A DNA stretch of 64,000 nucleotides. Source: Roseomonas mucosa ATCC BAA-692 (lineage in GTDB: Bacteria; Pseudomonadota; Alphaproteobacteria; Acetobacterales; Acetobacteraceae). The position numbers and the translations under genes were made by a program. Position 1 is the first letter of the stretch. Every line of letters begins with the position of its first letter. The notes beneath the pieces were generated by a model, which worked only from the letters and a program-made list of their open reading frames with translations, did not search any database and was not told where the DNA came from. The stretch lies in assembly GCF_000622225.1 (NCBI RefSeq), contig NZ_JHWD01000011.1, forward strand, positions 2,895 through 66,894, written 5' to 3'. Positions 27,405 to 36,930 of the stretch are shown here, piece after piece.

Positions 27405-28130
27405 TCACAACAGCGCGACCAGCCCCTCTCGCAGCGCCTCGGGCGAGGCGGCGGGGATAGGCAGGGGGAGCCTGACCACCGCTTCCTCGAAGCCCAGATC
27501 GGCCCCGTCCACATCCAGGCCCAGAAGCCTCCAGGCCCCTTCCCTGCCCCCGGAAAGGCGGGTGCCGGCAGCGGCAAGGGTCGCGGCATGGCCGGCATTG
27601 AGCCCCGCCAGGAGCTCCGCCTCGGCCCCCGCAACGGCCGCCACAGCGCTTGGCTCCGGCGCGATCTCGCCGCTGCGCAGGCGGCGCGCCTGGGCGAAGC
27701 CCGCGACCAGCAGCGCGCCGCCGGGCCGTACCCGCCAAAGGTCGAAATCGCCGAATCCCGCGTAGAGCGCCGCATAGGGATGCCGCAGCAGCCAGCGCGA
27801 CTTGAGCGCGTCCGCCTCGCCCTCCGGCACGGGGATGGCCAAGCCGGTCACCGTCACGCGGGGAGCGGTCTGCGGGTTGATCTCCGGCGCGGGGCCGGTG
27901 AAGAGCAGGGCGCAGCGCGGCTCGGCCAGGAGATGGCGGGTGTGCTCGGACAGGGTCGAGAGGAAGAGCAGGACCGAGCCATCCGGCGCCACGGCGGGGG
28001 TGACAAGGCTGGCGAAGGGCTGTCCGCCGGCCTGGGTGGCCAGGGTGGCGGCGGCCGCGCCCCGCATCAGGGCCCTCGCCCTCGCACCAGCCGCGAAACC
28101 GTCCTCGTTGCCGCTCCCCGGTTGCGCCAC
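27405..28130 (-). CDS. HugZ-like pyridoxamine 5'-phosphate oxidase-fold protein
   Basis: 241 residues. The N-terminal split-barrel FMN-binding fold is seen in [40 protein letters not shown] and [20 protein letters not shown]. The C-terminal half resembles the DUF2470-type helical domain of HugZ heme-utilisation proteins. Relatives bind heme or flavin and help degrade heme. No heme uptake genes are nearby, so this role is inferred from the family. It starts only 57 bases from chvI on the opposite strand and lies between pckA and chvI. Confidence 0.8.
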   Translation of the reverse strand: MAQPGSGNEDGFAAGARARALMRGAAAATLATQAGGQPFASLVTPAVAPDGSVLLFLSTLSEHTRHLLAEPRCALLFTGPAPEINPQTAPRVTVTGLAIPVPEGEADALKSRWLLRHPYAALYAGFGDFDLWRVRPGGALLVAGFAQARRLRSGEIAPEPSAVAAVAGAEAELLAGLNAGHAATLAAAGTRLSGGREGAWRLLGLDVDGADLGFEEAVVRLPLPIPAASPEALREGLVALL

Positions 28131-28187
28131 AATCTACCTCCAGTATCCAGAACCGACGATCACGAAACGCCTGGACGCCCTGATACC

Positions 28188-28889
28188 ATGCCTCAGACCA
28201 TCGCCCTCGTGGATGACGACCGCAACATCCTCACCTCGGTCTCCATGACCCTGGAACAGGAGGGCTATCAGGTGCGGACCTATACGGACGGGGAAAGCGC
28301 CTTGCAGAGCCTGCTCGCCCGGCCGCCCGACCTCGCCGTGCTGGATATCAAGATGCCGCGCATGGACGGGATGGAGCTGCTGCAGCGGCTGCGGCAGCGC
28401 ACCAGCCTGCCGGTGATCTTCCTGACCTCCAAGGATGACGAGCTGGACGAGCTGATGGGCCTCCGCCTGGGGGCGGACGACTACATCACCAAGCCCTTCT
28501 CCCAGCGCCTGCTGCTGGAGCGCATCCGCACCCTGCTGCGGCGCAACGAGGCCTCCCGCGCCGAGGGTTCGGGCGTGGCGGCCACCGGCGTTCTGTCGCG
28601 CGGCGACCTGGTGCTGGACGAGACCAAGCACACCTGCCTCTGGAAAGGCCAGCAGGTGCAGCTCACCGTCACGGAGTTCCTGCTGGTCAAGGCGCTCGCC
28701 ACCCGACCGGGCATGGTGAAGAACCGCGACCAGCTGATCGACGCCGCCTATGGCGAGAACATCTATGTGGACGACCGTACGATCGACAGCCATGTGAAGC
28801 GGGTCCGCAAGAAGTTCCGCGTGGTCGATCCGGAATTCTCCCAGATCGAGACGCTCTACGGCATCGGCTACCGATACAAGGAGGCGTGA
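28188..28889 (+). CDS. chvI: Response regulator ChvI
   Basis: 233 residues, OmpR/PhoB class. Receiver domain with acidic pocket (ALVDDDRN), phosphoacceptor D53 in [13 protein letters not shown], and the conserved Lys in [10 protein letters not shown]-terminal winged helix ([20 protein letters not shown], then [18 protein letters not shown]). The sequence is close to ChvI of Agrobacterium and Sinorhizobium, which controls envelope, exopolysaccharide and acid-stress genes. ATG 28188 begins with [10 protein letters not shown], the family start; the frame is open far upstream but without family similarity. Its TGA shares one base with the ATG of chvG. Confidence 0.93.
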   Translation: MPQTIALVDDDRNILTSVSMTLEQEGYQVRTYTDGESALQSLLARPPDLAVLDIKMPRMDGMELLQRLRQRTSLPVIFLTSKDDELDELMGLRLGADDYITKPFSQRLLLERIRTLLRRNEASRAEGSGVAATGVLSRGDLVLDETKHTCLWKGQQVQLTVTEFLLVKALATRPGMVKNRDQLIDAAYGENIYVDDRTIDSHVKRVRKKFRVVDPEFSQIETLYGIGYRYKEA

Positions 28890-30646
28890 TGCCAGACGGC
28901 AGCGCTAGCCTCGGCTCCGCGGCTTCCCCATCGGGCGGTCCCGCCCACGACGCCGTCGCGGCCTCCGCCCGTGATGAGCGGCCGCGCGGCTGGCTGGGCA
29001 TGCGCCGCAACGTGTCGCCGCTGCTGCGGCGCATCCTGCTGCTCAACGCGCTGCCGCCCTTCCTGCTGGCGACCTCGCTGCTCTACCTCGACCAGTACCA
29101 GAACGGGCTATTGGCCGGGGAGGTGCTGGCGCTGCGGACCCAGGCACGGATCTATGCCAATGGCGTGGCCGAGGCCGCCGTCCGCATCCAGGACGACCAT
29201 CCGGTGCTGGTGCCCGACATCGCCCGGCCGCTGCTGCGCCGCCTGACCGAGCCGAGCCCGGCCACCCAGGCCAAGCTCTTCGACAACAACGGCCTGCTCG
29301 TGGCCGACAGCCGGGTGCGGGAAAGCGCCAACGGCAACATCGTCACCGAGCCGCTGCCCCCGCCCAACCCGCCTGGCCCGGTGGGCGGCTTCGCCGACCG
29401 GCTGATTACCACGCTGCTGCGCTGGGGCGTGCCGCGCGCACCGGACGACGTGGTGGTGGATGTCGGCCCCGATGCGCCTTCCTTCGACTGGCAGCCGGAA
29501 TTCAACAACACCGCCGGCGGCCCGGACCGGCGGGAGGAGCTGCGCCTGGCGCTGGAGGGCGGCGTGGACCCCTATGTCCGCCGCACCGCCGACGGGCGGC
29601 TGCTGGTGTCCGTGGCGGAGCCGGCGCGGCGCGCCAACCAGCCGGTCGGCATCGTGCTGCTGACCCGCGAGGCGCGGGAGGTGGACCAGCGCCTGATCGA
29701 GATCCGCGGCTCGGTGCTGGCACTCTTCTCCATGGCGCTGGTGCTGACGGTCGCGCTGTCGCTCTACCTGAACCGGACCCTGGCCTCGCCGATCCTGGCG
29801 CTTGCCTCCGCCGCCCGGGCCATGCGCCAGGGCAAGGGCCGCGCCGGCTCCGTGCCGCAGCGGCTGCTGGAACGGGGCGACGAGATCGGCACGCTGGCCC
29901 GTTCCTTCCAGGAAGCCGCCACCGCGCTCTGGGCGCGGGTGGACAGCAACGAGCGCTTCGCTGCCGATGTGGCGCATGAGCTGCGCAACCCGCTCACCTC
30001 GGTGCGCTCGGCCATCGAGACGCTCAGGCGGATCGAGAACCCGGAGCACCGCACGCGGCTGCTGGCCATCATCGCCGAGGACGCGGTGCGGATGGACCGG
30101 CTGATCGGCGACATCTCCGATGCCTCCCGCGTCGATGCGGAGCTTTCCCGCACGGCGACGGAGCCGGTGGACATCGCGCCCATCCTTTCCGCGCTGACCG
30201 AGCTGCACGCCGCGACGCGCGAGAACAGCCCGCTGGGCGAGGACGCGCCGGTCATGGTGCTGGAGGCGCCAGCGAAGGGACTGGTGGTGCGCGGCGTCGA
30301 GGGGCGGCTGGTACAGGTCTTCCGCAACCTCCTCGGCAATGCGGTCTCCTTCTCCCCGCCCCGCGGCACCGTCTGGGTGAAGGCGCGCACCACAGGCAAC
30401 GTGGTGGAATTCGCCGTGGAGGACGAAGGCCCCGGCATCCCCGAGGCGAAGCTGGAGAACATCTTCGACCGCTTCTACAGCGAGCGGCCCAAGGGCGAGC
30501 AGTTCGGCCAGCATTCCGGCCTGGGCCTGTCCATCTGCCGCCAGATCGTGGAAGGCCTGAACGGCCGCATCACCGCCGAGAACCGCCGCGGCGAGGATGG
30601 CGGCATCGCCGGCGCCCGCTTCGTGGTGCGCCTGCCGAAGGCCTGA
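28889..30646 (+). CDS. chvG: Sensor histidine kinase ChvG
   Basis: 585 residues. Two membrane spans, at about 45-65 (RILLLNALPPFLLATSLLYL) and about 275-295, bound a periplasmic sensor of about 210 residues. HAMP and phosphoacceptor region follow with the H-box FAADVAHELRNPLTSVRS, then N-box RNLLGNAVSF, G1 EDEGPGIPEAKL and G2 GLGLSICRQIVEGL. ChvG is the sensor partner of ChvI, held off by ExoR in rhizobia. A GTG at 28886 directly precedes the ATG; the ATG overlapping the chvI stop is preferred. The hprK-PTS genes that often follow chvG are absent; a repeat element and convergent genes follow instead. Confidence 0.93.
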   Translation: MPDGSASLGSAASPSGGPAHDAVAASARDERPRGWLGMRRNVSPLLRRILLLNALPPFLLATSLLYLDQYQNGLLAGEVLALRTQARIYANGVAEAAVRIQDDHPVLVPDIARPLLRRLTEPSPATQAKLFDNNGLLVADSRVRESANGNIVTEPLPPPNPPGPVGGFADRLITTLLRWGVPRAPDDVVVDVGPDAPSFDWQPEFNNTAGGPDRREELRLALEGGVDPYVRRTADGRLLVSVAEPARRANQPVGIVLLTREAREVDQRLIEIRGSVLALFSMALVLTVALSLYLNRTLASPILALASAARAMRQGKGRAGSVPQRLLERGDEIGTLARSFQEAATALWARVDSNERFAADVAHELRNPLTSVRSAIETLRRIENPEHRTRLLAIIAEDAVRMDRLIGDISDASRVDAELSRTATEPVDIAPILSALTELHAATRENSPLGEDAPVMVLEAPAKGLVVRGVEGRLVQVFRNLLGNAVSFSPPRGTVWVKARTTGNVVEFAVEDEGPGIPEAKLENIFDRFYSERPKGEQFGQHSGLGLSICRQIVEGLNGRITAENRRGEDGGIAGARFVVRLPKA

Positions 30647-30660
30647 GAGCGGTCGGGGCC

Positions 30661-30796
30661 GGCGTTGCGCCTTCCCCGGGGGAAAGGCTCCGCCTTTCCC
30701 CCGGCCCCCCTATCCGCCAGGACACTGCGTGCCCTGGACCCGATGAGTTGGCGCTTGCTGATGCCGGATCGCGCCGGAGAGCCATGCTCTCCGGCC
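30661..30796 (+). repeat. Intergenic modular palindromic repeat, copy 4 (short form)
   Basis: Short form like copy 1: GGCGTTGCGCC leader, GGGAAAGGC ... GCCTTTCCC hairpin, CTATCCGCCAGGAC link, GGCAC/GTGCC-type hairpin within CCAGG ... CCTGG, then CGCCGGAGAG ... CTCTCCGG. It lies 15 bases after the chvG stop and 46 bases before the end of the convergent hydrolase gene. Confidence 0.85.
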
Positions 30797-30842
30797 AGCC
30801 ATGGAGCGCAACGCGGGAACGGCCGGGAGACCGGCCCTGGCA

Positions 30843-31541
30843 TCAGCCGGCGGCCGTCGCGGGGTGGTCGAACCGGCCGTGGCGCAGGAAGTGGAGGCTC
30901 TGCCGGATCACTTCCGGGTGGCGCATCATCAGCGTGTGGGTGACGTGCAGCACGATGTGGTCGGCCATTCCTTCCACCCGGGTGCGGGCGACGCAGACGC
31001 TGCCGTCGTTCGGCCCGGGCAGGACGAACCAGGAGGCCAGGAGGTTCAGCGCACGGTCGCCGGCGATGACGCCCAGCTCGTAATCCACCGGGCCGAGCAG
31101 CGCCGCGAGCGTAGCCTCCGGCGCGGTGACGAGCTGCGCCCCGGCGGGGCCGAAGACGCGGCGGTAGAGGGCCTGCCCGCACAGCAGGTCGGCCAGTTCG
31201 CTGCCCGCGTTGGGCGGGCCCAGCATCACCATGCGGCCCAGCGCCAGGGGGCGGTGGCGGGTGATGTAGGCACGCGCCAGCAGCCCGCCCATGGAATGGG
31301 CCACCACATGCAGCCGGCCGCCGGGGCGTTGCAGGAAGGCTCCGGCCTCCTCGTGCAGGTCCTCCGCCAGGGCGTCCAGCGGCTTGTGGCGCGCGTCGTA
31401 GTCGAGGTTCAGCGTCTCGTAGCCGGCGGCGCGCAGCACCCGCTCCATCACGGACATGGAGGAGGCGCGGCGGGCGATGCCGTGCAGCAGCAGGACCCGC
31501 TCCGGAATCGTGGTCGATGGATCTTGCGGGATGGGCGTCAC
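30843..31541 (-). CDS. Alpha/beta hydrolase (lipase-like)
   Basis: About 232 residues with the start used here. RVLLLHGIARRASSM gives the oxyanion-hole HG motif, and HVVAHSMGGLLARAY is the nucleophile elbow (AHSMGG). The late MADHIVLHVTHTLMMRH supplies the catalytic His. The sequence resembles cytoplasmic lipase/PGAP1-like hydrolases. The frame extends upstream to ATG 31619, which would overlap the preceding permease gene by 56 bases; GTG 31541 begins just after that stop and is preferred, though neither has a good ribosome-binding site. Substrate unknown; ester hydrolysis is the default expectation. Confidence 0.8.
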   Translation of the reverse strand: MTPIPQDPSTTIPERVLLLHGIARRASSMSVMERVLRAAGYETLNLDYDARHKPLDALAEDLHEEAGAFLQRPGGRLHVVAHSMGGLLARAYITRHRPLALGRMVMLGPPNAGSELADLLCGQALYRRVFGPAGAQLVTAPEATLAALLGPVDYELGVIAGDRALNLLASWFVLPGPNDGSVCVARTRVEGMADHIVLHVTHTLMMRHPEVIRQSLHFLRHGRFDHPATAAG

Positions 31542-31563
31542 GGGCGTGTGGCCGGCGGGTGCT

Positions 31564-32622
31564 TCAGCCAGCCGTGTCGCGGCCGGACAGCAGGTTCGCG
31601 ATCCAGCGGGAGCCGTCATAGGCGTCGCAAAGGATCAGTGCCGCGATGGTCACGGGAATCCCGATGAAGGCGCCGGCGATGCCCCAGAGGAAGGACCAGA
31701 AGAAGACGGCGAAGAGCACGATGAAGGGCGAGACGGAGACCGCCCTTCCGGCCAGGCGGGGCTCGACGTAGCTGCCGGACAGGAACTGGATGGTGTTCAG
31801 GCCGAGGAAGACGGTCAGCGGCATTTCCCAGGAGTCGAACTGCAGGGCGGCGAAGAAGGTCGGGAAGACCGTCGCCACCAGCGGGCCGAGGAAAGGGATG
31901 TAGTTCAGCGCAAAGGCGATGAGGCCCCATTCCACCGGCAGGTCCAGCCCGGCGAGCAGGGCGAAGGCCCAGATGGTCACGCCGGTCAGCGCGCTCATCA
32001 CGCTACGCACCAGCATGTAGGTCTGCAGCTTCGAGGCCACCCGCGCGCAGGCGTCGAGCAGGCGGCGCCCTTCCCCCCGCCGGCCCATGGCGGCGAGCTT
32101 GCGGTGCAGGACCTCCACCTCCAGCATGCCCAGGATGGTGAAGACCAGCGTGACGGTGACGAAGCTCAGGAAGCCCTGGAGCTGCCCGGTCGCGGCCTGG
32201 GCGAGCCAGACGACCCAGCGCATGTCGAAATTCTCCGCCATCAGCCCGGCCACGGGAACGCCATGCCCTTCCAGCCATTCCGCTTGGCGGAAGTAGAGGG
32301 TCTGGAAGCGCGTCGCGTTGGCGATGACCCATTGCCCTATGCGCGAGAATCCCCAGGCCACCAGCATGGCGAGCAGCATCACCGCGACCAGGGCCACGAC
32401 CAGCGTGATCACCAGGGCCAGCACCTGCGGCAGGCGCCGTTGCAGCAGGCGCTGCAAGGGCCAGACCACGGCGATGATGAAGAGCGCGAAGGTCGCGGGC
32501 ACGAAGACCGAGGCGGCCTCGCGGAGCGAGGCGAAGACCAGGACCGCAGCGCAAAGGCCCGTCGTCACGCGGAGCACAGGGTCGCTCATGGTGCGCGAGA
32601 GGAAGCCCTGCCCGGTCTCCAT
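31564..32622 (-). CDS. AI-2E family transporter (permease)
   Basis: 352 residues with about eight hydrophobic segments, starting GLCAAVLVFASLREAASVFV. The family features are a broad cytosolic part after span 3 and the C-terminal region FALNYIPFLGPLVATVFPTF, NTIQFLSGSYVEPRLAGR and FWSFLWGIAGAFIGIPVTIA. Family members are known as the autoinducer-2 exporter TqsA and Na+/H+ antiporters; the substrate cannot be told from sequence. AGAGGAA precedes the ATG. The hydrolase gene follows closely on the same strand. Confidence 0.88.
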   Translation of the reverse strand: METGQGFLSRTMSDPVLRVTTGLCAAVLVFASLREAASVFVPATFALFIIAVVWPLQRLLQRRLPQVLALVITLVVALVAVMLLAMLVAWGFSRIGQWVIANATRFQTLYFRQAEWLEGHGVPVAGLMAENFDMRWVVWLAQAATGQLQGFLSFVTVTLVFTILGMLEVEVLHRKLAAMGRRGEGRRLLDACARVASKLQTYMLVRSVMSALTGVTIWAFALLAGLDLPVEWGLIAFALNYIPFLGPLVATVFPTFFAALQFDSWEMPLTVFLGLNTIQFLSGSYVEPRLAGRAVSVSPFIVLFAVFFWSFLWGIAGAFIGIPVTIAALILCDAYDGSRWIANLLSGRDTAG

Positions 32623-32796
32623 GCGGATTCCTCTACCTGCAACCCTGCCATTGGGAAGGCACCGGGCGGATTGTCAATACGCCCCCGGCACGCTTGCCCG
32701 GCGGCGGCGGCGGGTTGCAGCATGGCCGGCGACGGCCGGCAGCGTACCGATTCGGGTTGGCTGGTCAGCGGCGACCCGAGGCATGGAGGCGCGCCG

Positions 32797-34254
32797 GTGC
32801 CGGCATTTCCGATCAGGCTTCTCCGCAGGAGCCTGTACATCCTCCTCGGGGCCCTTCTGGCGGCCTTCGCGCTGCGCGTCTGGCAGGTCCAGAGCGGCCC
32901 GCCGCTGCGGACCTGGCATCTCTACGTGCCCAGCGAGCTGCGGGCCGGAGAGATCGGGAAGACCGACTGGGCCGGCTATCTGGCGGCGGAGCGGCGCGTC
33001 TTCGACTCCGTGCGGCAGGAGGTGATGCAGAAGCTGGAGCCGGAGGAGCGCACGTCGCTCAACCGCTATTTCGAGGGCAGCCCCATCTATCCGCCGCACT
33101 TCCGACAGGACTGGAACCATTCCTACGTGCTGGAGCCGGGCGGACCGCCGCGTGGCGCGGTGGTGCTGCTGCACGGGCTGACCGACGCGCCCTACAGCCT
33201 GCGCCATGTCGGGCGCTTCTACCGCGCCCACGGCTATGTCGCCATCGGCCTGCGCCTGCCGGGGCATGGCACCGTGCCGGCGGCGCTGACCGACGTGACC
33301 TGGGAGGACTGGATGGCGGCCACGCGCCTCGCGGTGCGGGAGGCGCGGCGGCGCGTGCCGCAGGGGCCGATCGAGATCGTGGGCTTCTCCAATGGCGGCG
33401 CGCTGGCGATGAAGTACGCCATGGAGGCGCTGGACGATCCGAAGCTGGCTCGGCCGGCGCGGCTGGTGCTGATCTCCCCCATGGTGGGCATCACCGAATT
33501 CGCCCGTTTCGCCGGGCTGGCGGGATTGCCGGCCCTGCTGCCACGCTTCGCCAAGGCGAGCTGGCTCGGCATCGTGCCGGAGTTCAACCCGTTCAAGTAC
33601 AACTCCTTTCCGGTCAACGGCGCGCGCCAGTCCTGGCGGCTGACGCGGGCGTTGCAGGAGCAGGTCAGTCAGCGCGCGCGCGAAGGGCGGCTGGAAGGGC
33701 TGCCGCCGGTGCTGACTTTCCAGTCGGTGCTCGACACCACGGTCAGCACGCCCGCCGTGCTGGATGCGCTCTATGCCCTGCTGCCGGCCAATGGCAGCGA
33801 GCTCGTGCTGTTCGACCTCAACCGCAACAGCAAGCTAGGCATCCTGCTCAGCCCAAATTCGGAAACGGCGCTGGAGCGCCTGCTGCCGCCTGGACCACGC
33901 CGCTACCGCACCGTGGTTGTCACCAATGCCGCGCCGGGACAGGACGCCATGGTGGCGCGGGTGACCGGGCCGGGGAGCACGGAGACGCGGGTGGTGCCGC
34001 TGCGCGAGACCTATCCGCGCGACGTCTATTCCCTTTCCCACGTCGCCTTGCCCTTCCCGCAGGGCGATTCACTCTATGGCCAGTTTCCCGATCCGGCCGA
34101 CGAGGATTTCGGGGTGCATTTCGGGACGATCGCGCCAAAGGGGGAACGCGGTGTGCTGGCGGTCAGCCTGGATGCGCTGATCCGCATGTCCTCCAACCCC
34201 TTCTTCGACGAGATGCTGGAGCGGATCGGTCAAGGGCTCGGCGCGCCGCACTGA
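32797..34254 (+). CDS. Membrane-anchored alpha/beta hydrolase
   Basis: About 485 residues. One N-terminal membrane segment (RSLYILLGALLAAFALRVWQ) is followed by a probably periplasmic hydrolase domain: VVLLHGLTDAPYSLRHVGRF holds the oxyanion region, EIVGFSNGGALAMKYAMEAL the nucleophile elbow (GFSNG) and DVYSLSHVALPFPQGDSLYG a candidate catalytic His. It is larger than simple esterases because of extra segments before the HG motif and after the elbow. GTG 32797 is chosen because GGAGG lies upstream and the anchor starts right after it; the frame is open much further upstream without coding character. It is divergent from the AI-2E permease gene. Confidence 0.82.
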   Translation: MPAFPIRLLRRSLYILLGALLAAFALRVWQVQSGPPLRTWHLYVPSELRAGEIGKTDWAGYLAAERRVFDSVRQEVMQKLEPEERTSLNRYFEGSPIYPPHFRQDWNHSYVLEPGGPPRGAVVLLHGLTDAPYSLRHVGRFYRAHGYVAIGLRLPGHGTVPAALTDVTWEDWMAATRLAVREARRRVPQGPIEIVGFSNGGALAMKYAMEALDDPKLARPARLVLISPMVGITEFARFAGLAGLPALLPRFAKASWLGIVPEFNPFKYNSFPVNGARQSWRLTRALQEQVSQRAREGRLEGLPPVLTFQSVLDTTVSTPAVLDALYALLPANGSELVLFDLNRNSKLGILLSPNSETALERLLPPGPRRYRTVVVTNAAPGQDAMVARVTGPGSTETRVVPLRETYPRDVYSLSHVALPFPQGDSLYGQFPDPADEDFGVHFGTIAPKGERGVLAVSLDALIRMSSNPFFDEMLERIGQGLGAPH

Positions 34255-34302
34255 GAGCGACTGGCCGGGGCCGCGTTCCCCGCTGCGCCGGCCTTCCGGC
34301 GC

Positions 34303-35682
34303 TCAGCCCGCTGCCGGCACCATGACCTCGCGCCGCAGGGACTGGAGCAGCGAACCCGCCAGATCCACCATCGCCTCGCGGACCAGGGTGCCGCGCGGCA
34401 CATCCACGAGAAGCGGCTTGTTGGCGGCGAGATAGAAGGGCGCCAGCCCTTCCGCCTCGGCGGCGGGCAGGAGGAGCGGCGTGCAGTCCGTCATGATGTG
34501 GTGGTGGCCGCCCATCTCCAGCACCTCGCCGGCACGGAAGTCGCGTTCGGTGCGCGCCACCATCACCGCATGGACACGCTGCGTGTCGCTGCCGGAGGCG
34601 CGGCCATGCCCCGCCGCGGAAAGCAGCGAGACGGGCGTTTCCAGCCCCATCCAGTGATAGGGCAGGAAGAGGCAGGCATAGCGCGCGTTGCGGCTGACCA
34701 GATGGCCCTTGCCGCGCAGCATCTCCCAGACCGGCCGGTCGCCCGCCCGGACCACGACGAAGACGCCGCCACCGAAGCTCACCTCCTCCGGCCGGCGCAG
34801 GCAGTTGAACACGTCCACAACGCCGGTGCGGCCGAGGATGCCGCCTTCCTCGCGCGGGATGAAGACATCCGCGAGCTCGGTGATGCGGCAGAGCGGGTAG
34901 CTGAGCTCCGGGCGCGAGGGCAGCAGGCCGGTGGAATTGGCCACCACGTTCATCTCGCAATAGTCGGGCGTGGCGCTCTGCGGCAGCCCGGCGAGCGCGG
35001 CGGAACGGCGCGCCAGCGTTTCCGCCACATCCTCGTCCAGTATCCACAGATCCGCCAGGGCGGGCGCCTCGCCTTGCAGTTCGGCGCAGGTCACGACGCT
35101 GGTGGCGTGATCGAGGACGAAGTCGTATTCGCTGGACTTGCCGGCGGCGACGACCTCGAAGCCCAGCAGCCGCGCCCAGGTGACGAGGCCGATCAGGTTG
35201 CTCGGCTGGTCGCCATCCGCCGTGGTGTAGACGAGGCCCCGCTCGACGGCGAGCTGGTTGAGATGCGGTCCGACGACGGAATCCACCTCCTTGCTCACCA
35301 TGGCGACATGCGCGCCGCGGCGGATCGCCTCCAGCGCCATGCGGGCGCCGGCCTCGGGCTGGCCGGTGGCCTCCACCAGGATGTCGTGCGGCACGGCGCC
35401 CAGCAGGGACTGGTCGCGCAGCACCACGACATGGCCGGCGGCGGCGGCCTCGCGCGCGCTGTCCGGCGTATCGCAGATCCGGGCGGCACCGGCGGGGAAG
35501 CCGAGCTCCGCCAGCAGTGCCAGCACGCCGTCCGGATCGAGGTCGCAGAGCACCGCCGGCTGCAGGCGCGGGATGGCGCGGATCTGCGCCAGCAGGGTGC
35601 GGCTGAAGCCGCCCTTGGCGCCCGTCAGCGCGAAGCGGAAATGGCGGTCGCCGAGGTCGCGGAAAAGGATCTCGTGGTTCAC
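34303..35682 (-). CDS. SAF-domain, homoserine dehydrogenase-like NAD(P) oxidoreductase
   Basis: 459 residues. After a short start a Rossmann-like domain begins (FRFALTGAKGGFSRTLLAQI), with DILVEATGQPEAGARMALEA and GAHVAMVSKEVDSVVGPHL typical of homoserine dehydrogenase-like proteins. The C-terminal ERDFRAGEVLEMGGHHHIMT ... LPFYLAANKPLL-type segment is the SAF (antifreeze-like) domain found fused in this family. Relatives are seen in tetrose or four-carbon acid sugar catabolic loci. GTG 35682 overlaps the stop of the preceding dehydrogenase gene (GTGA), so translation is coupled. It is the last gene of the operon with TTT transporter and PdxA2-type genes upstream. Confidence 0.75.
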   Translation of the reverse strand: MNHEILFRDLGDRHFRFALTGAKGGFSRTLLAQIRAIPRLQPAVLCDLDPDGVLALLAELGFPAGAARICDTPDSAREAAAAGHVVVLRDQSLLGAVPHDILVEATGQPEAGARMALEAIRRGAHVAMVSKEVDSVVGPHLNQLAVERGLVYTTADGDQPSNLIGLVTWARLLGFEVVAAGKSSEYDFVLDHATSVVTCAELQGEAPALADLWILDEDVAETLARRSAALAGLPQSATPDYCEMNVVANSTGLLPSRPELSYPLCRITELADVFIPREEGGILGRTGVVDVFNCLRRPEEVSFGGGVFVVVRAGDRPVWEMLRGKGHLVSRNARYACLFLPYHWMGLETPVSLLSAAGHGRASGSDTQRVHAVMVARTERDFRAGEVLEMGGHHHIMTDCTPLLLPAAEAEGLAPFYLAANKPLLVDVPRGTLVREAMVDLAGSLLQSLRREVMVPAAG

Positions 35683-36578
35683 GCCTCCACCTCCTGCCGG
35701 GCCACGGCGCGCGGGTTGCGACGCTCCAGCTCCAGCAGCAGGGCGGAGTGGTCCGGGTCGCCCCGACTTTCGATCAGCCCGCGATAGAGGTCGGCGGTGA
35801 GCGCCGCATAGGGCACGCTGTCCAGCCCCAGCCGTTCCGCCGCGTCGAGGGCGTTGTCCAGGTCCTTCAGATGCGTGACGCAGCGCCCGCGCGTGGCGAA
35901 GTCGCGCTCGATCATGCGCTGCGCATGCAGTTCCAGGACGCGGCTCTCGGCGAAGCCGCCGCGCAGTGCCTCGCGCACCTTGGCCGGATCGGCGCCGCCG
36001 CGCACGGCCAGCATCAGCGCCTCGGCCACCGCGCCGATGGTGACACCGACGATCACCTGGTTGGCCAGCTTGGCGAGCTGCCCCGCCCCGGGCGGACCGA
36101 CCAGCACCGGCCTTCCCATGGCGCACAGCGCCGGCTCGACGCGGGCGAAGGGCTCCGCCTCCCCGCCCGCCATGATGGCGAGCGTTCCGGCCTCCGCCGC
36201 CGTGGTGCCGCCGGAAACCGGCGCGTCCACGTGATGCACGCCCCGTTCCGCCAGCCGCGCGGCATGGTCCTGCGCCTCAGCGGGTTTGATGGAGGACATG
36301 TCCACCACCACCGCGCCAGGCGGCACGGCCTCCGCCACGCCGCCGCCGAAGAGCACGCGCTCCACCACCGGGCCGTTCTCCAGCATCAGGATCACGGCCT
36401 CGGCCTCGGCCTCGCGCACCGCCTCGGCAGCGCTGGCCGCCACATGCGCGCCTGCCTCGGCAAAGGGGGCGGCCTTGTCGGGGGAGCGGTTCCACACCGT
36501 CACCTCGTGCCCCGCCGCCAGCACGCGGCGCGCCATCGGGCCGCCCATCAGCCCCAGGCCCAGGAATGCGATCTTCAT
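35679..36578 (-). CDS. NAD(P)-dependent beta-hydroxyacid dehydrogenase (3-hydroxyisobutyrate dehydrogenase family)
   Basis: 299 residues. IAFLGLGLMGGPMARRVLAA is the dinucleotide and family signature; HHVDAPVSGGTTAAEAGTLA is the substrate-binding loop; the catalytic Lys lies in AKLANQVIVGVTIGAVAEAL. Relatives oxidise 3-hydroxyisobutyrate, tartronate semialdehyde or L-threonate (LtnD). Start ATG 36578 begins the Rossmann strand. Its stop overlaps the GTG of the SAF-domain enzyme. In this locus a four-carbon acid sugar substrate such as threonate or erythronate is plausible (inference from neighbours). Confidence 0.88.
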   Translation of the reverse strand: MKIAFLGLGLMGGPMARRVLAAGHEVTVWNRSPDKAAPFAEAGAHVAASAAEAVREAEAEAVILMLENGPVVERVLFGGGVAEAVPPGAVVVDMSSIKPAEAQDHAARLAERGVHHVDAPVSGGTTAAEAGTLAIMAGGEAEPFARVEPALCAMGRPVLVGPPGAGQLAKLANQVIVGVTIGAVAEALMLAVRGGADPAKVREALRGGFAESRVLELHAQRMIERDFATRGRCVTHLKDLDNALDAAERLGLDSVPYAALTADLYRGLIESRGDPDHSALLLELERRNPRAVARQEVEA

Positions 36579-36600
36579 GCGGCGCTCTGCTTTCCGTTCG

Positions 36601-36918
36601 GGCGTTGCACTGTCCCGGGGGGAAGGCTCCGCCTTTCCCCCGGACCCCCTATCCGCCAGGAAACTGGGTTTCCTGGACCTTCCATTCGTTGGCGCTCGCC
36701 GCGGCCGGATCGCGCCGAAGGGCTGAACCCTTCGGAGACTGCGGATGCCACGAACGTGGAAGTCCTGACGTCCTCCATGAGGCCCGCTCGTCCACATGCG
36801 CTTCGGCACGCTCTCCCGGGCAACGCCTCCAACCCGTGCCAACGCAAGGCGGGGTCTGGGGACATACCATGTCCCCAGCGGAGGGGGTCCGGGGGAGGCA
36901 GGGCCTCCTCCCGGGGCC
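36601..36918 (+). repeat. Intergenic modular palindromic repeat, copy 5 (full, diverged)
   Basis: Full layout, with several stems replaced by different but still complementary sequences: CCGAAGGG ... CCCTTCGG in place of CGGAGAG/CTCTCCG, GGGGACATACCATGTCCCC in place of GGGGACCGGCTTCGGTCCCC, and GGGGGAGGC ... GCCTCCTCCC at the right end. The central spacer is largely unrelated to copies 3 and 6. It separates two minus-strand genes, 12 bases before the tctA stop codon on its right-hand side in plus coordinates. Nothing else is visible in this gap. Confidence 0.85.
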
Positions 36919-36930
36919 GGACACCAGCGA

